Assembly (NCBI GenBank): GCA_027311205.1
Contig: DAICZI010000114.1
Location: 1-6,145, forward strand
DNA: 6,145 bases
DNA from: Beijerinckiaceae bacterium
GTDB taxonomy: Bacteria > Pseudomonadota > Alphaproteobacteria > Rhizobiales > Beijerinckiaceae
Direction of reading: 5' to 3'
The notes under the pieces are model-generated. The model had not been told where the DNA came from. It worked only from the letters and a program-made list of their open reading frames with translations, and did no database searches. The translations under genes were made by a program, and so were the position numbers. Below are positions 1 through 5,493 of this stretch, piece after piece (position 1 is the first letter of the stretch; each line of letters opens with the position of its first letter).

Positions 1-16
1 GTATGATATTTTGGCT

Positions 17-439
17 ATGAAAAAAGAATTTTTCCACGGATTATTCGTTTGTTCCTTGGTCCTTGCGTCCTTGGTCATTGCGACAAAGGCGCGCGCCCCC
101 GCCTGTGACTGCGGCGGCATCATCAAGTCGGCGACGATTTCCTTCGGCCAGGCCATGCCGCAGGGACCGTTACGCCGCGCCGAGGCCTGGTCGCGCGACT
201 GCGATTTGTTTTTGGCGATCGGATCTTCGCTGCTCGTTCAGCCTGCTGCAAGCCTGCCTCTGGTCGCCAGACAGGCTGGTGCACGCCTTGCCATCCTCAA
301 CCGCGAGCCGACGCCGCTCGATCACGTGGCCGACATCGTCCTGCATGCCGAAGCGGGGCCGGTTCTGGAGGATTTGCATGTGAATTGCGGGAATGTTCCA
401 CAGAAATCCACCACCGGCGCTGTCGCCGGGAATCCTTGA
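17..439 (+). CDS. Chimeric or truncated sirtuin (NAD-dependent deacylase) C-terminal fragment with a signal-peptide-like N-terminus
   Basis: From about residue 28 this reads as the C-terminal part of a bacterial Sir2 deacylase. It has a Cys-Asp-Cys-Gly-Gly segment (residues 30-34) at the place of the second zinc-cysteine pair, then SATISFGQAMP, the NAD-binding AIGSSLLVQPAA block (67-78) and LNREPTPLD (94-102). The N-terminal Rossmann half, the catalytic histidine and the first zinc-cysteine pair are missing, so deacylase activity is not expected. Residues 1-27 instead look like a Sec signal peptide: MKK start, hydrophobic core LFVCSLVLASLVIAT, then Ala-Arg-Ala. I chose ATG at 17; a TTG lies at 11, neither has a clear ribosome site, and the frame is open to the window edge. 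The first 60 bases are AT-rich (19 G or C), unlike the rest. The sirtuin identity is confident; whether the fusion is real or an assembly or rearrangement artefact is open. Confidence 0.7.
   Translation: MKKEFFHGLFVCSLVLASLVIATKARAPACDCGGIIKSATISFGQAMPQGPLRRAEAWSRDCDLFLAIGSSLLVQPAASLPLVARQAGARLAILNREPTPLDHVADIVLHAEAGPVLEDLHVNCGNVPQKSTTGAVAGNP
53..82 (+). repeat. 15-bp tandem duplication in the hydrophobic core of the signal-like segment
   Basis: Bases 53-67 and 68-82 match at 14 of 15 positions; the only difference is c at 62 against a at 77. The unit is in frame and encodes Ser-Leu-Val-Leu-Ala followed by Ser-Leu-Val-Ile-Ala. It makes up most of the hydrophobic stretch in front of the sirtuin fragment. 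A duplication of this size fits replication slippage, or selection for a longer hydrophobic core. Confidence 0.8.
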
Positions 440-495
440 TGCTATGCTGAATCCAGTGATTCGTTTTCGGACGGCTATCAAGCTTTCTAAGTGGT

Positions 496-499
496 GGAG
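496..499 (+). promoter_or_regulatory. Ribosome binding site deciding the GTG start of the cold-shock gene
   Basis: GGAG, within the longer GGTGGAG at 493-499, lies 6 nt before GTG at 506. The earlier in-frame GTG codons at 491 and 494 have no such site upstream, so 506 is preferred. Confidence 0.6.
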
Positions 500-505
500 T
501 TTTCC

Positions 506-1099
506 GTGGGCAACGGGATTTCTGAACAATCAATTCATGACATAACAGACAATGGCGCGGCAGATGGGGCAATTGAGCGCCCCGCCGGGCTGGTGAATTT
601 GGCAGGTCGCGTCAAATGGTTCGACGTGACCAAGGGATTTGGTTTCATTGTGCCTGATGGCGGCGGCGCTGATGTGCTGCTGCATGTCACCGTGCTGCGG
701 CGCGATGGCTTCCAGAGCGTGCAGGAAGGCATGCGCATCGTCTGCGAGGCGCAGCGCCGCGAAAAGGGCCTGCAAGTGTTCAAGGTGCTGTCGGTGGATG
801 AATCGACGGCCGTCCACGCCGCTGAGCAGCCCCTGGCGCGCACCAATGTGCAGGTTGTGCCCAAGGGCGGCTATGAGATCGTCATCGTCAAATGGTTCAA
901 CCGTCTGCGGGGCTTTGGCTTTGTGTCGCGCGGCGATGGCACTGAGGATATTTTCATCCACATGGAGACCTTGCGCCGCTATGGCATTGCCGAGGTGAAA
1001 ACCGGCGACAGCCTGCTGGTGCGGTTTGGCGATGGCCCGAAGGGCTTGATGGCCGCCGAGGTGCGCCTGCTCGAATCAGCACTGCCTGCTTCGCATTGA
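506..1099 (+). CDS. Tandem cold-shock-domain (CspA-family) nucleic-acid-binding protein
   Basis: This 197-residue protein carries two cold-shock domains joined by a linker of about 25 residues. Domain 1 (about 33-98) has VKWF, the RNP1 motif KGFGFI (43-48) and an RNP2-like VLLHV (57-61). Domain 2 (about 126-190) has VKWF, RGFGFV (135-140) and IFIHM (149-153). Such OB-fold domains bind single-stranded RNA or DNA and act as RNA chaperones or regulators in the cytoplasm. Classic CspA is about 70 residues with one domain; this double form is one I recall from Alphaproteobacteria. RNP2 of domain 1 has Leu where CspA has an RNA-stacking Phe, while domain 2 keeps the Phe, so the two domains probably bind differently. 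The start at GTG 506 is set by GGTGGAG six bases upstream. The target RNA cannot be read from the sequence. Confidence 0.88.
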   Translation: MGNGISEQSIHDITDNGAADGAIERPAGLVNLAGRVKWFDVTKGFGFIVPDGGGADVLLHVTVLRRDGFQSVQEGMRIVCEAQRREKGLQVFKVLSVDESTAVHAAEQPLARTNVQVVPKGGYEIVIVKWFNRLRGFGFVSRGDGTEDIFIHMETLRRYGIAEVKTGDSLLVRFGDGPKGLMAAEVRLLESALPASH

Positions 1100-1124
1100 C
1101 AGATGGGCCCGCGTCTCCAATTTT
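1096..1124 (+). promoter_or_regulatory. Candidate sigma-70 promoter for the DUF192-trmD pair (weak)
   Basis: A perfect -35 hexamer TTGACA (1096-1101) overlaps the stop codon of the cold-shock gene. Seventeen bases on there is only a poor -10 (AATTTT, 1119-1124). The position, about 50 bases before the DUF192 start, is sensible, but the -10 is weak and the call is tentative. Confidence 0.25.
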
Positions 1125-1172
1125 GAATGCTGAGCGCGGCAACGTCGGGTGCGCGACATAAGGAGACGGGCG

Positions 1173-1619
1173 ATGCGGCGGATTGCGCTGGCACTTTTGA
1201 TGGTTGCGAGCGGGCTTGGCGGTGCCTCGGCTGGATCTGGCCTTGACAAACTGGTGGTGGTGACCAGCTCTGGCCCGCATCCTTTCAATGTCGAGGTGAT
1301 GCACGGGACGGCGGAGCTTGAGCGCGGCCTGATGGATCGCCGTTTCATGCCGGCTGATCATGGCATGCTGTTTGACTTTGCCGAAACACAGCCGGTGATG
1401 ATGTGGATGAAAAACACCTATATCCCGCTTGATATGGTGTTCATCGACAAAACCGGCCACGTCATCAACGTTGCCGCCGATGCCCAGCCCTTGTCCCTGG
1501 CGATTATTCCTTCCGCAAAGCCGGCGTTTGCGGCGCTTGAGATCAATGCCGGGATTGCGGCCAAAATCGGCATCAAGCCGGGTGACGTGGTGCGCGATGC
1601 GCTGTTCCATAATCAGTAA
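1173..1619 (+). CDS. Exported DUF192-family protein
   Basis: The 148-residue product begins with a Sec signal peptide: Arg-Arg at 2-3, hydrophobic core IALALLMVASGLGG, and a likely cut after Ala-Ser-Ala at about residue 20. The mature part is a single DUF192 domain of usual size, with the hallmarks ERGLMDR, HGMLFDF, MMWMKNTYIPLDMVFID and a final IKPGDVV. It should be periplasmic. The family's biochemical role is not established and I assign none. ATG 1173 is chosen because AAGGAGA (1160-1166) lies six bases before it; an upstream in-frame GTG at 1149 would put arginines before the signal peptide and has no such site. It follows the cold-shock gene by 73 bases, and trmD begins 9 bases after its stop, so the last two are probably co-transcribed. 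Confidence 0.87.
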   Translation: MRRIALALLMVASGLGGASAGSGLDKLVVVTSSGPHPFNVEVMHGTAELERGLMDRRFMPADHGMLFDFAETQPVMMWMKNTYIPLDMVFIDKTGHVINVAADAQPLSLAIIPSAKPAFAALEINAGIAAKIGIKPGDVVRDALFHNQ

Positions 1620-1628
1620 TTGCCTGTC

Positions 1629-2333
1629 ATGACCGCATGGTCGGCCTCGATCATCACGCTGTTTCCGGAGATGTTTCCCGGGCCTTTGGGGCTGTCGCTG
1701 GCGGGCGAGGGCCTGAAGCGCGGGCTGTGGCACATCGAGGCCCATGATTTGCGGGCTTTTGGGCGCGGTCGGCATCGTGCGGTTGATGACACGCCGGCAG
1801 GCGGCGGGGCTGGCATGGTGCTGCGCGCCGATGTGGTGGCTGACGCCATTGATGCGCATTGGCCTGCGGACGATCCGCGCCCGCGCCTGCTGCTCAGCCC
1901 GCGCGGTGCGCCGCTGACCCAGGCCATGGTGCGCCAATGGGCGATCGGCCCGGGGGTGGCGTTGCTCTGCGGGCGTTTTGAAGGTGTTGATGAGCGGGTG
2001 ATTGCGGCGCGTCGATTGACCGAGATTTCGCTGGGCGATTATGTGCTGTCGGGCGGCGAGATTGCCGCACTGGCGCTGATCGATGCCTGCGTGCGGCTGG
2101 TGCCGGGCATCATGGGTGCCTCAGCTTCGGGTGATGACGAAAGCTTTGAGGGCGGGCTGCTGGAATATCCGCATTTCACCCGGCCAGTGGCGTTTGAGGG
2201 CATGACCATCCCCGAGGTGCTGCGTTCGGGCGACCATGGCCGCATCGCCCGCTGGCGACGCGCCGAATCCGAGCGCATCACCCGGGAACGGCGCCCTGAT
2301 TTGCTGAACCCCGCCAAGGTTGAACGACCTTGA
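1629..2333 (+). CDS. trmD: tRNA (guanine-37-N1)-methyltransferase TrmD
   Basis: TrmD uses S-adenosylmethionine to methylate N1 of G37, next to the anticodon of several tRNAs, preventing +1 frameshifts; it is normally essential. The 234 residues fit the family's usual 230-250. Visible blocks are the N-terminal IITLFPEMF (8-16), [15 protein letters not shown] (49-63), the knotted SAM site LLSPRGAPL (88-96), [12 protein letters not shown] (113-124) and [11 protein letters not shown] (134-144), and the interdomain loop and tRNA-binding segment PGIMG...[16 protein letters not shown] (159-186). ATG 1629 is preferred over TTG 1620, which directly abuts the upstream stop. Neither has a Shine-Dalgarno sequence, which suggests translation coupled to the DUF192 gene. 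The usual operon partners rpsP, rimM and rplS are not next to it. The catalytic loop reads Asp-Asp-Glu-Ser-Phe, so the Asp assigned as general base in E. coli is shifted or replaced by Glu, depending on alignment. Confidence 0.95.
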   Translation: MTAWSASIITLFPEMFPGPLGLSLAGEGLKRGLWHIEAHDLRAFGRGRHRAVDDTPAGGGAGMVLRADVVADAIDAHWPADDPRPRLLLSPRGAPLTQAMVRQWAIGPGVALLCGRFEGVDERVIAARRLTEISLGDYVLSGGEIAALALIDACVRLVPGIMGASASGDDESFEGGLLEYPHFTRPVAFEGMTIPEVLRSGDHGRIARWRRAESERITRERRPDLLNPAKVERP

Positions 2334-2358
2334 CGTTCCCACCCCGCTTCGCTAGAGC
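2330..2358 (+). promoter_or_regulatory. Candidate sigma-70 promoter for rpmB
   Basis: TTGACG (2330-2335) overlaps the trmD stop codon. After a 17-base spacer comes TAGAGC (2353-2358). This is a reasonable housekeeping promoter for a GC-rich alphaproteobacterium. It would give a leader of roughly 110 bases before rpmB. The -10 is only a partial match. Confidence 0.4.
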
Positions 2359-2474
2359 AAGGCGCAGGAGATGGAGCGTGGCCCGCGGCTGCCTTCATAG
2401 CGAAAGTATACGCCCCTAAGGCTGCTTCCTCTGGAAGTGTGGCTTGGGGTTATGATCATTTGAAAGGATACGGC

Positions 2475-2774
2475 ATGTCGCGCCGCTGTGAATTGACTGG
2501 TATTGCCGTGCAGGTTGGCCACAAGGTCAGCCATTCCAACATCAAGACCAAGACACGGTTCATGCCGAATCTTTGCGCTGTGACGCTGGAATCGGAAGCG
2601 CTTGGCCGCTCGGTGCGCCTGCGCATTGCCGCGGCTGCGTTGCGCTCGGTTGAGCATCGTGGTGGTCTCGACAGCTTTCTGATCAAGGCCCGTATCGACG
2701 AATTGTCGCCCGGCGCGCGCATCCTGAAGCGCGACGTCATGAAAAAGCATGCCGAGGCCGCCAAGGCAGCTTGA
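2475..2774 (+). CDS. rpmB: 50S ribosomal protein L28
   Basis: The 99-residue product is a full-length L28 of the alphaproteobacterial type, a structural protein of the large ribosomal subunit. It opens with MSRRCELTG (1-9), followed by [20 protein letters not shown] and the strongly conserved [15 protein letters not shown], with a basic, alanine-rich tail. It has the single Cys of the CELTG motif and one in PNLC, not the CxxC pairs of zinc-binding L28 forms. ATG 2475 has GAAAGGA at 2462-2468, six bases upstream. It sits alone between trmD (141 bases upstream) and the HIG1 gene (79 bases downstream). No strong terminator is visible after it. Confidence 0.96.
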   Translation: MSRRCELTGIAVQVGHKVSHSNIKTKTRFMPNLCAVTLESEALGRSVRLRIAAAALRSVEHRGGLDSFLIKARIDELSPGARILKRDVMKKHAEAAKAA

Positions 2775-2853
2775 GGCCGCGCTTGCGCGCACTACATGAT
2801 CTCTCCAAGCCCTGCCGTGCATGGAGCGGACGGGATTTAGGGAGAGCGGTCGG

Positions 2854-3033
2854 ATGGATAATTATTTCGTCGCCGTCGCCGTCCTGGTCGTGTTTGGCGT
2901 GCTGGTCGCGGGGCTTGTAAACATGCTTCGCGGCGACAATCCGAACCTGTCGCAAAAGCTGATGCGCTGGCGTGTCGGCATGCAATTTGTGGCGATCATC
3001 GTCATCATGACCGTGTATTATTTCCGGCATTGA
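2854..3033 (+). CDS. Twin-transmembrane HIG1-domain small protein
   Basis: This 59-residue protein has two predicted membrane helices, about 4-25 (YFVAVAVLVVFGVLVAGLVNML) and 41-57 (VGMQFVAIIVIMTVYYF). They are joined by a polar loop with the conserved NLSQKLMRWRVGMQF segment of bacterial HIG1 (hypoxia-induced gene 1) proteins. It should form a hairpin in the inner membrane. Mitochondrial HIG1 proteins such as Rcf1 associate with cytochrome oxidase and respiratory supercomplexes; a similar role here is inference. ATG 2854 is set by AGGGAGAG (2839-2846), seven bases upstream; an earlier in-frame ATG at 2821 lacks such a site and would add a charged tail before the first helix. The adenosyltransferase gene starts 7 bases after its stop, so the two form an operon. 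Confidence 0.85.
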   Translation: MDNYFVAVAVLVVFGVLVAGLVNMLRGDNPNLSQKLMRWRVGMQFVAIIVIMTVYYFRH

Positions 3034-3040
3034 GGCGGGC

Positions 3041-3610
3041 ATGGTCACACTCAACCGCATTTACACCAGCACCGGCGATGATGGCTCGACTGCCCTCGGC
3101 GATGGCCAGCGTCGACCCAAATTTGATGCGCGGGTCGAGGCCTACGGCACGGTCGATGAAACCAATGCGGTGATTGGTCTGGTGCGGCTGCATCTGGCTG
3201 ACGACAAGGCCGCCGACAACCTGCTGGCGCGCGTCCAAAACGATCTTTTCGATCTTGGCGCGGATTTGTGCACGCCGCCCTCCCCTGCCACCAAAGATCG
3301 ACTGCGCATCATTGAGGCGCAGGCCAGCGCGCTTGAAGCGGCGATTGACCTTTTCAATGCGCCGCTGGCCCCGCTGAAATCATTTGTGCTGCCCGGCGGC
3401 ACGCCAGCCGCCGCCTACCTCCACCAGGCCCGCACGGTATGTCGTCGGGCCGAGCGGCTGATGACAGCGCTGGCGCAAACCCCCGGAGAGAGTGTTGGGG
3501 CTCCCGCGTTGAAATATATCAACCGCTTGTCTGATTTGCTGTTCGTGCTGGCCCGCCATGCCAATGGCACAAGCGGCGATGTGCTGTGGGTGCCAGGCCA
3601 GAACCGGTAG
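3041..3610 (+). CDS. PduO-type ATP:cob(I)alamin adenosyltransferase
   Basis: The enzyme transfers the adenosyl group of ATP to cob(I)alamin, giving adenosylcobalamin, the cofactor of methylmalonyl-CoA and ethylmalonyl-CoA mutases. The 189 residues are the usual length for the single-domain PduO/MMAB family, and the protein should be a cytoplasmic trimer. Motifs in order are the ATP-binding YTSTGDDGSTALGDG (8-22), the VEAYGTVDETNAVIG block (32-46), FVLPGGTPAAAYLHQART (115-132) running into the catalytic-arginine VCRRAER (133-139), and YINRLSDLLFVLAR (159-172), ending in the typical VLWVPGQNR. ATG 3041 has a GAGGCGGG stretch just upstream and follows the HIG1 gene by 7 bases. It precedes etfB by 105 bases. 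CobA-type and EutT-type enzymes are unrelated in sequence and can be excluded. Confidence 0.95.
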   Translation: MVTLNRIYTSTGDDGSTALGDGQRRPKFDARVEAYGTVDETNAVIGLVRLHLADDKAADNLLARVQNDLFDLGADLCTPPSPATKDRLRIIEAQASALEAAIDLFNAPLAPLKSFVLPGGTPAAAYLHQARTVCRRAERLMTALAQTPGESVGAPALKYINRLSDLLFVLARHANGTSGDVLWVPGQNR

Positions 3611-3659
3611 GTCCAGAGTCACCCCACTACAACCGCCAGAATCGTTCACGGCTAACCGA

Positions 3660-3688
3660 TTGACTTGCGCCAGCGCCTTACTTAGGTA
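3660..3688 (+). promoter_or_regulatory. Candidate sigma-70 promoter for the etfB-etfA operon
   Basis: TTGACT (3660-3665) matches the -35 consensus at five of six bases. After 17 bases comes TAGGTA (3683-3688) as a partial -10. It lies in the 105-base gap between the adenosyltransferase gene and etfB and would start transcription about 20 bases before the etfB start codon. Confidence 0.45.
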
Positions 3689-3715
3689 TCGCGGGCAAGG
3701 TTCAGGAGCATAGCG

Positions 3716-4465
3716 ATGAAAATTCTGGTGCCGGTCAAGCGCGTGGTTGATTACAATGTGAAAATCCGCGTGCGCAGTGACGGCAGCGGCGTCGAGCTTG
3801 CCAATGTCAAAATGTCGATGAACCCGTTTGACGAAATCGCCGTCGAGGAAGCGTTGCGCCTGCGCGAGGCTGGCAAGGCGAGCGAAGTGGTCGTGGTGTC
3901 GATTGGTGCTGCCCAGGTCGCCGAGACCATCCGCGCCGGCCTCGCCATGGGGGCGGACCGCGGCGTGCATGTCAAGACTGACGAGGCCACCGAGCCGCTC
4001 GCCGTCGCCAAAATGCTGGCGGCCATCGCCAGACTCGAAGCGCCCGGCCTGATCATCATGGGCAAGCAGGCGATTGACGATGATTGCAACCAGACCGGCC
4101 AGATGCTGGCAGCCCTGCTGGGTTGGGGCCAGGGGACATTCGCCTCGAAGGTCGAGCTGGGTGCCGATGACGTGGTGGTCACGCGCGAGGTCGATGGCGG
4201 GGCGCAGAGCGTAGCGCTGAAATTGCCCGCCATTATCACCACGGATCTGCGCCTCAACGAGCCGCGCTATGCCAGCCTGCCGAATATCATGAAGGCCAAG
4301 AAAAAGCCGATTGATGAAAAAACCCCCGCCGAACTGGGAGTTGACACCGCGCCGCGCCTCAAGGTGCTGAAGACGGTGGAACCCGGCGGGCGAAAGCCCG
4401 GGATCAAGGTGAAATCCGTTGCCGAACTGGTAGCCAAATTGCATGATGAAGCGGGAGTGATCTGA
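3716..4465 (+). CDS. etfB: Electron transfer flavoprotein subunit beta
   Basis: EtfB pairs with EtfA into the FAD- and AMP-containing ETF, which accepts electrons from acyl-CoA and related dehydrogenases and passes them to ETF:quinone oxidoreductase. The 249 residues match the classic (non-bifurcating) group. Seen are [13 protein letters not shown] (2-14), [17 protein letters not shown] (35-51), [18 protein letters not shown] (69-86), the AMP-binding [15 protein letters not shown] (116-130) and the dehydrogenase-docking recognition loop [18 protein letters not shown] (181-198), whose Leu-188 corresponds to the anchoring leucine of human ETF. AGGAG (3704-3708) lies seven bases before ATG 3716. 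The stop shares one base with the etfA start, so the subunits are translationally coupled. Confidence 0.97.
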   Translation: MKILVPVKRVVDYNVKIRVRSDGSGVELANVKMSMNPFDEIAVEEALRLREAGKASEVVVVSIGAAQVAETIRAGLAMGADRGVHVKTDEATEPLAVAKMLAAIARLEAPGLIIMGKQAIDDDCNQTGQMLAALLGWGQGTFASKVELGADDVVVTREVDGGAQSVALKLPAIITTDLRLNEPRYASLPNIMKAKKKPIDEKTPAELGVDTAPRLKVLKTVEPGGRKPGIKVKSVAELVAKLHDEAGVI

Positions 4466-5412
4466 TGGCTGTTTTGTTGATTGCCGAAGTCCATGCAGGC
4501 AAACTCTCGGAACTGGCTCCCAAGGCGCTGACCGCCGCCCGCGCTATTGGTACGCCGGTTGACGTGCTGGTGTTTGGCAGTTCCTGCGCGGAGGCCGCAC
4601 GCACGGCGGCGTCCCTGGAAGGCGTTGGCAGCGTCAAGGTCGCCGAGGCCGCGCTTTATGCCCATGACATGGCCGAGCCTTTGGCGCAGCTCATCGCCGG
4701 GCTTGCCCCAGCCTATGAAGCGGTGGTCGCCGCGGCGACCAGCCTTTGCAAGAACGTCATGCCGCGCGTTGCGGCCATGCTTGACGTGATGCAGCTTTCA
4801 GAAATCATCAAGGTCGTGAGCGCAGACACGTTCGAGCGGCCGATCTATGCTGGCAATGCCATCCAGACGGTGCAATCCTCTGACAAAATCAAAATCATCA
4901 CCGTGCGTTGCGCGGCCTTTGCCGCTACGCCCGGCGGCGCTGGCCCTGCGCCGATTGACACTGTGCCGAGCGCTGGCGATCCGGCCCTGTCGCAGTTTCG
5001 TGGCGAGGAACTCGCCAAATCCGACCGGCCTGAACTCACCTCCGCCAAAATCATCATTTCGGGCGGCAGGGCGATGCAAAATGCCGAGAATTTCAAGACC
5101 TACATTGAACCGGTGGCTGACCGCCTTGGCGCAGCCATGGGCGCCTCGCGCGCGGCGGTTGATGCCGGCTATGCACCCAATGACTGGCAGGTCGGGCAGA
5201 CCGGCAAGATCGTCGCGCCTGATTTGTATATTGCCGTCGGCATTTCCGGGGCGATCCAGCATCTGGCCGGCATGAAGGATTCAAAAATCATCGTCGCCAT
5301 CAACAAGGACGAGGATGCCCCGATTTTTCAGGTCGCCGATTATGGATTGGTTGCCGATCTTTTCACTGCCTTGCCAGAACTGGGCGCTGAATTGGCAAAG
5401 TCGGGGAAATGA
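4465..5412 (+). CDS. etfA: Electron transfer flavoprotein subunit alpha
   Basis: EtfA carries the FAD that shuttles electrons in the ETF heterodimer. The 315 residues are the normal length. The N-terminal alpha/beta domain (1 to about 190) begins [14 protein letters not shown]. The C-terminal FAD domain (about 193-315) shows [13 protein letters not shown] (198-210), [11 protein letters not shown] (226-236), [18 protein letters not shown] (242-259), the signature [11 protein letters not shown] (260-270), and [23 protein letters not shown] (278-300). Flavin-contacting residues of the classic ETF (SGGR, GASR, QVGQTGK, SGAIQH) are all present, so it should be active. The start overlaps the etfB stop by one base (TGATG), with GGGAG at 4453-4457 seven bases upstream. 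A hairpin follows its stop. Confidence 0.97.
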   Translation: MAVLLIAEVHAGKLSELAPKALTAARAIGTPVDVLVFGSSCAEAARTAASLEGVGSVKVAEAALYAHDMAEPLAQLIAGLAPAYEAVVAAATSLCKNVMPRVAAMLDVMQLSEIIKVVSADTFERPIYAGNAIQTVQSSDKIKIITVRCAAFAATPGGAGPAPIDTVPSAGDPALSQFRGEELAKSDRPELTSAKIIISGGRAMQNAENFKTYIEPVADRLGAAMGASRAAVDAGYAPNDWQVGQTGKIVAPDLYIAVGISGAIQHLAGMKDSKIIVAINKDEDAPIFQVADYGLVADLFTALPELGAELAKSGK

Positions 5413-5422
5413 TCAAATCAAC

Positions 5423-5449
5423 GCTTGTCCTTAGCGGACAAGCCTTTAT
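5423..5449 (+). terminator. Hairpin after etfA, possible weak terminator or attenuator
   Basis: A perfect 8-bp stem, GCTTGTCC (5423-5430) and GGACAAGC (5436-5443), encloses the loop TTAGC and is followed by CTTTAT. The stem starts 10 bases after the etfA stop. The T-run is short, so termination would be partial; the hairpin may instead protect the 3' end of the etfBA mRNA or lower expression of the next gene. Confidence 0.6.
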
Positions 5450-5478
5450 GATTGCAAGCCTTGTGGGCTGGGGTTGCT

Positions 5479-5484
5479 GGGGAG
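5479..5484 (+). promoter_or_regulatory. Ribosome binding site deciding the TTG start of the hydroxyacyl-CoA dehydrogenase gene
   Basis: GGGGAG lies nine bases before TTG 5494. Starting there gives MDVDKVGVIGAGQMG, the length expected before the Rossmann motif. The earlier in-frame TTG at 5452 lies beside the hairpin and has no clear site. Confidence 0.6.
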
Positions 5485-5493
5485 TTTCAAAGC

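Noticed and set aside
954..1937. Long antisense open frame opposite the cold-shock, DUF192 and trmD genes
   Set aside because: It is low-complexity, rich in Arg, His and Pro, resembles no family I know, and runs across three well-supported + strand genes; typical of GC-rich shadow frames.
2425..2437. Small hairpin CTTCC-TCT-GGAAG upstream of rpmB, considered as a leader regulatory element or terminator
   Set aside because: Only five pairs with a 3-base loop and no T-run. It matches no ribosomal-protein leader motif I know.
2451..2456. TATGAT as a -10 box for rpmB
   Set aside because: There is no fitting -35 at 16-18 bases, and transcription would start almost on the ribosome site.
2776..2792. 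GC-rich palindrome-like GCGC-TT-GCGC after rpmB as a terminator
   Set aside because: The stem is only about four pairs and no T-run follows.
2771..2798. Possible promoter TTGAGG-N16-TACATG before the HIG1 gene
   Set aside because: Both boxes match the consensus only partly and the -35 again just overlaps a TGA stop. Too weak to list as a feature.
3380..4444. Long antisense open frame opposite etfB (354 codons)
   Set aside because: The opposite strand encodes a complete, highly conserved EtfB. The antisense product has no recognisable domain.
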